DNA of 64,000 bases from Alviniconcha marisindica (Eukaryota; Mollusca; Gastropoda; Provannidae), in contig JABMCL010002757.1 of the NCBI GenBank assembly GCA_018857735.1, positions 142,501 to 206,500 on the forward strand, given 5' to 3'. Under the pieces are notes generated by a model. That model saw nothing but the letters and a program-made list of their open reading frames with translations. It made no database searches and was not told the origin of the DNA. The translations under genes were made by a program, and so were the position numbers. Below are positions 56,154 through 64,000 of this stretch, piece by piece (position 1 is the first letter of the stretch; each line of letters begins with the position of its first letter).

Positions 56154-56369
56154 TCACTTTTTCGTTGTTGGGCCTGGCTTTTGTTCCTTATGGGCGTTGT
56201 TGACAAGCTTCTGGACATCTTTTCTGGTGTGGCCGCTGGGATCTTCGTGGTGATTTTTTTCAGCTTCTTTTTTCGTTCTCCCTTTGCCACTGTGTCCACG
56301 GTTTTCGTATTTATCCTGCTCAATATTGTACTTATCGAGCTCGTCCATGTAGTTTTCATCTCCAGACAT
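56154..56369 (-). CDS. NUPR1: NUPR1-like small nuclear protein (71 aa)
   Basis: NUPR1 (p8/Com1) is a small, highly basic, intrinsically disordered nuclear protein that binds chromatin and transcription factors and is induced by cell stress. This protein has the family's order of parts. An acidic, Tyr-containing N-terminus (ENYMDELDKYNIEQDKYE) is followed by GKGRTKKEAEKN at residues 28-39. After that comes GHTRKDVQKLVNN at 46-58, matching the conserved Gly-His-x-Arg-Lys...Lys-Leu block. Its length is close to the vertebrate protein (about 80). The whole ORF is in one exon, with A at -3 of the start codon. A different-frame start at 56404 is a shadow. Confidence 0.85.
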   Translation of the reverse strand: MSGDENYMDELDKYNIEQDKYENRGHSGKGRTKKEAEKNHHEDPSGHTRKDVQKLVNNAHKEQKPGPTTKK

Positions 56370-56399
56370 GTTGATGCGTTGACCAAATGACCAAAATGT

Positions 56400-56760
56400 T
56401 GCACTTCGTAAGAGGGTGTCGTCTGTTATGCGTTGTTATCTCCGCGAACAGATAGGGCTAGTTGCAACAATGAAAGTGGTTGGTTGCGCTGTCTAATACC
56501 AGTGTTCTGATTGGTTCACATTTTGGGTCAGGATTCACGACTCCACGTCGACAGCGAAAGTACTGAACAAGATGATTTTCTTCTTCTTTGCATTTCCAAA
56601 CGGAAAGATGAAAGTATATTGAGTCAGATGCAAACAAAGAACAAAACAAACATACATTCAACTGGACACTCAATGGCGACGGTCTTGGTGCAAACTGCTT
56701 TTCGCTAGATTTCCCTTTCACTTTTGCTCGAGTCGTCTGCTCGAGAAGTGTAGGGGAGGC
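56400..56760 (-). promoter_or_regulatory. NUPR1: Upstream region of the NUPR1-like gene (promoter inferred)
   Basis: The DNA just upstream of the minus-strand start has several CpGs (56400-56460 and 56540-56570) but no clear TATA box. Placement is only by position. Minus-strand frames at 56458-57070 match no family I know. Confidence 0.3.
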
Positions 56761-57220
56761 AATCGAAATGAGACAAGGTTAACCTGTGCAACAAGACCCA
56801 CCAAAAAGGCTGGTTTTCAGAACAGATTATCATAGTTCTTTTCCGCCAATAAACTAACATTTTTGTCAGTTTTCGATAGTGTAAAAAACAACGATACTTC
56901 CAGTGCAAAAACAAACAAAAAAACATACTTGCTCCATACCTCTCAATTAAAGGGAGAGAAAAAAACTTCCAATACTGGGATGCATGCAAGATGTAATCAC
57001 CAAGCACGGGTGGCATGGATAGGTGACCATTATATTCTAGGCTTTGTGCCTGTCCCAATGTCTGAGTCAAATTCTGTGCAGACTCAATGAACCTAATCTT
57101 GAAACAGGAAATGTAAGTCTGTGCTTCAAAATGTTAATGTTGGACACATGAAAGAAGAAGAGGTGCATTTTGACCCATTACAGGCACATGCTGTTGTTTT
57201 TCCTGTGGAGCATTTGTGCC

Positions 57221-57225
57221 TCTGT

Positions 57226-57256
<31 letters not shown>

Positions 57257-57264
57257 GGGGGGGG
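57221..57264. repeat. (TG)n running into a 24-nt poly-G
   Basis: A tg repeat (about 57222-57240) leads directly into 24 consecutive G residues (57241-57264), the same transition seen near 11240 and 11400. Confidence 0.95.
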
Positions 57265-58108
57265 CAGAAAAAATGCATAGCAGTAGGACAAAGCAATGAA
57301 AGAGCCTAGAGCTGCTTTGCTCTGTCAATCACAGAGGTCATCTCTGGGAAGGAAGCAAGAGAAGACAGGAGTAGAATTAAAGCTATAAGTTCCAAAACAT
57401 AAGAATGTGCTTCTCAATAATAAAAGATTTCTTAATACCATATTACTCTTGCATAGAATTGATAGAGATGTGATGTGTTTACCTGAGAGAACAATAATTT
57501 CCCCATAAATCCTATTCCAAAAGATTATACATTTAAAAAACATCGGATCACATGGTCTCTTCAAACAAGACCAGCCCTAAGAACGAAGTTGACAGGCATT
57601 GAGTCAAACAAAGTGTATGGGAGAGAAAATGGTACATTCACAATAAATGTCAAAGGGCTCCAAAATATTTTTGTATAATCTTTATCTTCTTCCATTAAAA
57701 CCAGCAACCACTTTTGCCATGTTGAAGATTGTCACTTATATATTTTTATTTTTTAAAAGTTCACACAGTTGGGACTGGAACAGTTTAAGAGTGGCACAAG
57801 TTACTGCTGCATACAGCTTCCACTGGGAGACTGTTCCAGCTGACGAAGGTAGTGGAAAACCCCCAATGATTACCAACAGCCATTTATGCAAGAAGGTACT
57901 GGGTGCACTAGGGGATGTGAATCAACAGCTTTTGCACCTGTGGACAGTCACAAACTAGTATTTAATGCCTACAGTGATGACTCCACGGTGGAGCTTGTCA
58001 AAAGTGGAGAGTCTTGCCTTTGTACCCTTATTTAAGAGAAGGCAAATAATTCAGAGATCATGGAATCAGTGCTGTGAGCCTTTCTTGTAGTCCTGAAGGA
58101 CCCATCTG
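57265..58108. other. Intergenic DNA, no gene recognised
   Basis: A plus-strand frame at 57647-57958 (103 codons) has no recognisable domain. Nothing else is supported. Confidence 0.4.
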
Positions 58109-58524
58109 GCTTATCCATACCTGTCAACCCACACAGTTTACCGGTATAAAATAATAAAAAAATCATTATTTGGGGGGGATATGGCCATATTGGAAAATGG
58201 ATACAAAAAAACATAATTTTCATGAGATTCTGTTGTTGTTTTAAACTGAGCAAAAAGATTGGAAAACGGTGGAATGAGCAGCTGGCACACACCATGATGA
58301 CCATCACCAAATGCACACTGACTGGCGTGTGCAATAGGCTAAGAAATCTTGTATTTTGCACAACATTGCTTCTTCCTTCCACTGCCACACGTGCTCGTTG
58401 GAATTCAAAATGCTGCAGCCACCAGCAAAAAAACAAAAGACCCCAGCCTGCATAAGGGAAATACAGGTTCACAAACTCTGGACTAAGGTTTACTCCAAAA
58501 AAGGGTTGACAGCTATGCTTATCT
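58109..58524. mobile_element. Non-autonomous DNA transposon, 8-bp target duplication (hAT-like)
   Basis: The 400-bp element (58117-58516) has inverted ends atacctgtcaaccc and gggttgacagctat. It is flanked by gcttatcc (58109-58116) and gcttatct (58517-58524), an 8-bp duplication with one mismatch. An 8-bp duplication suits hAT-type transposition. The long minus-strand frame over it (146 codons) shows no transposase motifs, so it is a MITE or decayed copy. Confidence 0.75.
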
Positions 58525-59280
58525 ACTCTGAACAGCCTCCAGGGGGTTGATGCTTTTGGAGATCTGAGTGTAGCAAGGCTACAGACTCAAGAAATGGTCA
58601 AACAACTTTTTATTATGCTTCACCTTTCACTGATTGTGCCAACGATCAGGCTCCCTCTCAGCTGGCCCACAGTCCAAATATGAGAATGCAGACTGATCAT
58701 TACACAGATTCACAATAATACACTTGACTTTGTTTCAGAGTAAAACAAAACAAAAACAAACAAAAATCATGCTTAGGGGAGTACTTTTCCCCCCTAAACA
58801 GCCTCATTATGACTGGCACAATAAACCCAGTTACAACAGTAGAATTTCCATCATATTTAATGCCACTGAAGTTGTCATGCATCAAAACAAAAACAAATCA
58901 AACAAACAAAAACACACATCAGATTCAAACTCAAAGCAAGAAATGGCCAAGTAGTCAATGCCTAGCCAGTTTGCTGGGATTGACATTTCTCTTCACAACT
59001 TGTAATTCACATACCACATTGTCTTGTGACAACCATACACATAAACAAAACATTAATTCATCTGGCTGCCAACCGTAAATTAATGCAGAATCACTCTGGT
59101 GGTGGTAGTACAGTGATACTGATAGGTATAGTTGCCATAGTCCCTCTCCAGAGGTAACTTTAAACAAGTCTAACAACTGTCAAGTCATTTATGAGCATGG
59201 ATGTAGTTCTCAACACTTGTCTTCACTACAGTAAAGATCACTAGCGCTGAATCTCCAAACTTTAAGAAAGATAACAGATA

Positions 59281-59328
59281 AGTGTTTTTAATGCCTAGTC
59301 AGCTGTGATGGTTTTATCAGGGCAAAGC
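59281..59328 (+). mobile_element. Diverged copy of the short retroposed unit
   Basis: gtgtttttaatgcctagtca and ggttttatcagggcaaa follow the order of the 6812-6870 unit but are clearly older. Confidence 0.45.
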
Positions 59329-61400
59329 TTTTTAAAAAGTAGTGCAAATACTCAGATATTCCTTTAAAATCAGAAATGCATTTAGGGCTCTCTCCTGCAC
59401 ATCAAAACAGAAGAGGACTAAAACTAGTATTAACAGGTAAAGTTCAGTAGTTTTAACAGCCTAAAAATGAAAGATTTAATGCTCAAGGCTACATACATGT
59501 TGTGAGAAATTAAATTAACATCTCCCTTGAATAAAAAGTCAAACCTTTATTACAAGCATTACATAAACTAACACCATCTCCATCAAAATCATCTTTCCAT
59601 AGATGGGGAAAATCAGGCCAAGATCATGCAAATCAAAAACTGTGGAATTTATCCCTATTTCTGCAGCCTATCACACACAACTATGTATTTCAATATGATG
59701 ACATACAATGATAAAAAAAGAATTAATTACAACCTGTCCCATCCACTGGATTATAAATCTCTTTAACACAAACTATAATTTTTAGTAAAAAAAACATTCT
59801 GCCTTCAAAAGTTATCCAAAGTGTGCACAAATTTCAATCATCAAAAATATTTTTGAAGAAAAAGGTTATGCTTCTGATTTTTTTGGTAAAGTTATAATAT
59901 GTCTCTATCAAGAGTATCATGTCCTAGATCCATCATGTGATAATTATTACATTATCTCCATTAATAAGCTACAGAGTAAATTTGTAACTTGTTCCAACAG
60001 AAATCAGCATAAGAATTTCAGTTTTATTGGCCTGATGCTTCCTATAGACATTGCCTAATGGTGACCTAACTGTGATCAAATCATTGCAACATATGGCACT
60101 TCATGACTGATTTAGCATTTCTGTGCTTTACCTTGACTGAAAATATTGTCGTCCCATTTCAGTTAGGCTGTCTTTAGTTGTGAACTTGTCAAAGATAGTT
60201 TTGATTTTCTAAACGCTTCTGCTCCAGCATTGAGTACACGCATGTCAATGATTTTGTTGATTACTGAACCATATTTATTTACACATACAATACTGAATGC
60301 AAAGCTGAGTTCAGGCTTCAGCTGACAGAATTGTCAACAGTTTTCTGTAAATTCTGTGGCATCCAGGCCAATTCATTTTATGCCACTGCTGAACACAATG
60401 GCTCAGAATGATTTGTGAGGTGAAAATTGGGTAGGAGGCATACTTTAATCAAGACTGCTTCATGATAGTGAGTCTGAATTTTTATGCCTCTTTAAGGGCA
60501 TCTCATTTTGCTTAAATTCTGAGAACAAGAACATCAATCTTAGCTTGGGTCAGTAAAATCAAAATCAAAAATTCAAACAAAGGTCAACTAAAACAATTTA
60601 AAAGAAATTCATACACCTTCACAACATTTGAAGAAATGACAAGCAATTATCAATGACAGCATGAACAGAGCAATGGGAACCAAAGAGAGAGAGAGTGTGT
60701 GTGTGTGTGTGTGCATGTGAGAGAGAGAGAGACAGAAAGAGAGCGAGTGTGTGCCTTTGGTTTGGGGAGCCGGGAGAGAAGTGACCCATTTTGTCTGTAT
60801 ATCATTGAATAGAAATGCACATAATGGTCATCTTTAGTTTTCCCTTTTCAAAATGCTTTGGGCATGCATAAATATTTGCCACCTTGTACAGCAAGTGCAT
60901 GCACAGTTTGTTTACAAACACTGTGAGTACATGCCCACATTTTTGCTTTGTTTAGCAACAAAGCTACAATTTGATTGAAAAAGTTCAATAGTTCACAAGA
61001 ATTAAGATGCCAGACCCACAAACATTCTGTAAAGTCTGAGAAAATACAGCTTTCAGCTTCAGTATTTTATTCTTCACTGTAGCCTTGACATTTGGCTGAA
61101 TTTCCTGACATTACTATCAATGAGTAAAATTCAGTGGCGGTTACAATTTTACGTGCATTATCTTGCTTGAAATATTTCTCTGAAGTAGTCTCTGGAAGAA
61201 GGGGGAAAAAAGCCAATATAAATGTTTTTGTGGTCTTAAATGAATCATCATCAGTCTCACTTAAGCAAAAGACATACCACAGCCACCTGCATGTGGTCAG
61301 CATAATGATTGTAATCTAGTCAATCAATGCAACAGTCTGACAGATTTGCTGAAACAAACATCCTACAGTTTTACTGATAATTCTTTACTGGCCTGCAAAA

Positions 61401-61458
61401 AGGAAAGTTGCTTTGAAACACACCATAAGAGGAAAGTTGCTTTGAAACACACCATCAG
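61401..61458. repeat. 29-bp tandem duplication
   Basis: Two adjacent copies of aggaaagttgctttgaaac plus acaccat(a/c)ag, differing at one base. Confidence 0.96.
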
Positions 61459-61661
61459 TGTAACATATAAACAATGTTCTTCTGGCTGTCAAACTAAGTC
61501 AAGTTCATTGAAATTGGTGCACAACTTGAGAGACCTTCATCCTGTAAAATTTAAAAGACTATGCTAAAAATTAGTCTCCTGTCGCTAAAAAAACAACTTT
61601 GAACTTTTGTCAGCAACACAGTGACAGTCAAACGACAACCACAAATCACCATATAATTCAT

Positions 61662-61748
61662 AGTTCAGGAGCTGTGTGAGAGTTGAGGTGGCCGTCCTGG
61701 GCTGTCCGTCCTAACGAGCCTTCTGGTTTCCATGGACGTAAAGCTATA
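61662..61748 (+). mobile_element. SINE 3'-end fragment (gctgtgtgaaagtcgagg type)
   Basis: Third copy of the family at 9907 and 16085: ttcaggagctgtgtgag, gaggtggccgtcctggg, taacgagcc, ggacgtaaagc. It is more diverged in the tail. Confidence 0.72.
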
Positions 61749-62824
61749 TTGAACCATGCTTCGGCATTGATCTCAGCTTGTCCCTAATATGTCAACCAAC
61801 ATCTGAGGACATTAAGCAACACTACCTATGTACCAGATAATAATCAACACTTTTTCACACAAGTCAAAAATTGAATTACTGTTTCAAAAGACACCAGTTT
61901 CCATTTCAAATGTATGCCTAAACTTGTGGCAATTAATTTGCAGTAACCAAGATGCATTTAGATGTCTTTAGAACCAAGACTCATTAGGAGTAGTACTGGT
62001 TAAACAGGTAAAATGTACACTCTGACTACAGAAACAAAGTAAGAAATATAATCAGTATTATATATATATATATACACCACCACATAATGTCAAAAAATGT
62101 GCAAAGAAATGACACAGCCACTCAGGGGTCTGAATTTGACAAGGCAAAGGATTGACCAACATGAATGTCTTATTAATATACAATTCAGTTAAAATGTCAC
62201 CAGATGTATCTGAAACAGTCAAAGTATATATATATATATGTACAAAATGGGACATACTGGATAAATGTTTTGCTGAATTATCACTTTCCATTCTTTCCAG
62301 GTGCTGCTGTCTATGTTACTGACTTCAATTAAAAAGGTTTATGGGAGGAACAAAACTACTTTAACAAGTGGATGAATACTACTATGCTGGCAGCACCAGT
62401 TAATGCTGCAGATGGGTGGGATGGCAGGGTGTGGGGAGAGGAGAGATAGGTAGGCATAACTGTGGTTTGTGGCAATACTGGACCATTTACTTTGGGAGAT
62501 AAATGTCATTAGTTCATCATGCGCTGTGTGGAAATTATGGGACATAGACCATTTCCTTTAAGGTGTTTCTGAAGACGGTACCAGGGTAGTCAGACTAAAC
62601 TGGGCGCACGCAACAACCTGATATCTTCAACGAAATGTCTTAATAGGTTGCACTTTTGTACCCCCAAAAATGGCTCTTCTTTCGTTTTGTTGATAAACCC
62701 AATGGTGACAAGATTTGGTAAAAAAAAAATTGTGATTAACCAAAATGTCCATTCAAGGCCATTCTGCTGATCCCTCTGCATGGGTAACAATGACTTAAAA
62801 CACATTTTCATTCCATTTAGTGAT

Positions 62825-64000
62825 TTACTTGGCAGCACCAGCAGCTGAAACAGGTGCCAGGGTGGTCTTCATAGTGTCTTTTCTAGCTGCCCATGTGAGC
62901 TTGTCCTTGGTGGGAAGGGTAGGGTGGTAGAAGGGGCACCCTTTGTTCTTGCAGGCCAGGCCAAAGCGACAAGGCTTTGGATGGAAAAAAGGGCAGCTCA
63001 TGTTGCTGCAAGCAGGGAAGAACTTGCACTGAGGTGGGTTCACATTCTGGGAAGGGAGTGTAAACTGCTGTGGTGCTGGAGGTCGATACACTGGAATGAT
63101 CTGTGGAGCCTGGAACGGGGGGATGGAGCGGCGGCTGGAGTGGGTGTAGGGGCACTCAGGGCGCACACACTTGGAGTCAAAACGACAATTCGGATGAATA
63201 TAGAGGCACTTTTCTCCAAACTTGCACATAGGAAAAGTCTTGCAGTGCACTGTTGGGTGGTGGTAGTCGCAGGCAGCACCGTTCACACATGCTGGCCAGA
63301 ACTTACATCGTTCCATCATCTTTGCTTTCTTCAGAGGTGTAGGCTCCACCTCCATTGCTTCTCCCTCCTCATCAGAATCCTTCAGGCTGATGTTCAGGGG
63401 TTGAATTTTGGGAGGTGACATCAATGCTGAGAGGGGCTCTTTAAGCTGGGGCAAGGAAAGACCTGCTGCAGTTGGTGCCCGGTTTATTCCTGAAGGCTGG
63501 ACATCTGACATTGCCACCCCCTGCTCAAAGCGCTCACTTTCTGTGACTTCCATTTCATACTGCTCAGAGTCCACCCCATCCAGGGTGACCACAAAACGTG
63601 TCTTGTCTTTAGTCTTCTCCTTCATCATCGTCTGCCTCAGGTCTTCTTCTAATACAGCAGGAGAAGATTCAGTTAGGTCCACAACATCCTGGTCCAGCGC
63701 AAACTCATCATGGTCCATGTCCTCCAAAAGAATTGGAACTCCCTGGCTTCCTGACTCTGATGGAGACTTCTCCTCTGCTGGGCTGGCTACCATCTCTGGT
63801 TCATACTCCACAACTCTGCTATCAATTTCAGCTGCATCCCCAGTCTTTTTCGGTCGTTTTGCAACAGTGGGTTTTGGAACTGGTGAATTTCGTTCTGGTG
63901 ACGGGGGCTCCTGTTTGATTTTCACGGGCAGTGGTAGTGGTTTAGGTTGTGGTTGGGAGGTAGCAGTCACTGTATCAAGTTCAGCTTCAATTACAAAGTT
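62825..64000 (-). CDS. ZC3H14: ZC3H14/Nab2-type poly(A) RNA-binding CCCH zinc-finger protein (C-terminal part)
   Basis: ZC3H14 (Nab2 in yeast) binds polyadenosine RNA through tandem CCCH fingers in the nucleus and limits poly(A) tail length. The frame is open from the window edge, beginning NFVIEAELDT, to TAA at 62827-62825: 391 residues. Residues 1-230 are an acidic/Pro-rich linker with KIKQEPPSPE, a KRPKK nuclear-signal-like patch and a VVDLT motif. Five fingers follow. Three are close together at about 232-248, 253-269 and 272-287 (CKFWPAC, CKTFPMCKFGEKC, CRFDSKC...CPYTH). Two more are at about 325-340 and 344-359 (CKFFPAC...CPFFH, CRFGLAC...CPFYH). All Cys/His ligands are present. The N-terminal PWI-like domain lies outside the window. 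This whole part is one uninterrupted exon of at least 1.17 kb, or the exon starts just inside at a possible acceptor near 63971. Confidence 0.93.
   Translation of the reverse strand, partial: NFVIEAELDTVTATSQPQPKPLPLPVKIKQEPPSPERNSPVPKPTVAKRPKKTGDAAEIDSRVVEYEPEMVASPAEEKSPSESGSQGVPILLEDMDHDEFALDQDVVDLTESSPAVLEEDLRQTMMKEKTKDKTRFVVTLDGVDSEQYEMEVTESERFEQGVAMSDVQPSGINRAPTAAGLSLPQLKEPLSALMSPPKIQPLNISLKDSDEEGEAMEVEPTPLKKAKMMERCKFWPACVNGAACDYHHPTVHCKTFPMCKFGEKCLYIHPNCRFDSKCVRPECPYTHSSRRSIPPFQAPQIIPVYRPPAPQQFTLPSQNVNPPQCKFFPACSNMSCPFFHPKPCRFGLACKNKGCPFYHPTLPTKDKLTWAARKDTMKTTLAPVSAAGAAK

Larger units (their letters stand above)
58525..62824. other. Intergenic DNA and likely 3' UTR of the ZC3H14-type gene
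   Basis: AT-rich. Part of it (from 62824 leftwards) must be the 3' UTR of the minus-strand ZC3H14 gene. TTTATT at 61066-61071 and about 59547 are candidate polyadenylation signals on that strand. Small AT/TG tracts occur at 60690-60712, 62059-62074 and 62226-62240. A minus-strand frame at 61067-61303 is unrecognised. Confidence 0.4.

Noticed and set aside
56705..57070. 121-codon minus-strand frame upstream of the NUPR1-like gene
   Set aside because: No recognisable domain, no start context of note, low-complexity aromatic-rich composition. Probably chance.
58032..58472. 146-codon minus-strand frame as a transposase
   Set aside because: It overlaps a 400-bp MITE-like element but has no DDE, BED or other transposase motif that I can see.
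61067..61303. 78-codon minus-strand frame with ordinary-looking composition
   Set aside because: No family recognised and no splice partners found. It lies in the likely 3' flank or UTR of the ZC3H14-type gene.

Overview
This window looks like animal nuclear DNA. Coding sequence is sparse, the exons are short and separated by long introns with GT/AG borders, and there are many microsatellites, minisatellites, MITEs and tRNA-derived SINEs. Three conserved animal genes can be read: a class I Rab11-FIP, a NUPR1-like gene and a ZC3H14/Nab2-type gene. The retroelement 3' ends with TTAC-type tails, and a decayed LINE reverse-transcriptase end, suggest a lophotrochozoan, most likely a mollusc (perhaps a gastropod). 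That assignment is inference. I see no bacterial operon, CRISPR array, phage or other prokaryotic system.

Layout. 1-15.1 kb has no recognisable gene. It holds a 2.5-kb degenerate minisatellite of about 75 bp with a MITE inside it, two copies of a TTAA-flanked piggyBac-like MITE, a full-length tRNA-derived SINE, a large imperfect inverted repeat and many simple repeats. 15.19-36.34 kb (+) is an 11-exon class I Rab11-family interacting protein gene, with an N-terminal C2 domain, a disordered linker and a C-terminal FIP-RBD. The spliced reading frame I derived closes exactly: 1719 nt, 572 residues. Its introns carry minisatellites, SINEs and palindromes. 36.34 to about 40.03 kb is its probable long 3' UTR. 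40.6-56.1 kb is gene-poor: three minisatellites, a tandem 320-bp duplication, a decayed LINE ORF2 end, another tRNA-headed SINE and a second copy of the MITE seen at 1.8 kb. 56.15-56.37 kb (-) is a 71-residue NUPR1-like gene in one exon. 58.1-58.5 kb is a DNA-transposon-like element with an 8-bp target duplication. 62.8-64.0 kb (-) is the 3' part of a ZC3H14-type polyadenosine-RNA-binding protein with five CCCH fingers, running off the right edge.

The three genes are not an operon and need not act together: one works in recycling-endosome traffic, one is a small stress-linked chromatin/transcription protein, and one acts in poly(A) RNA metabolism. The most interesting signals are in the non-coding DNA: several small transposon families recognisable from paired copies inside this one window, very short retroposed units of about 60 bp with clear target-site duplications, a near-perfect 117-bp palindrome, and tandem CACGTG boxes just upstream of the Rab11-FIP start. 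I did not find a convincing new multi-gene system.
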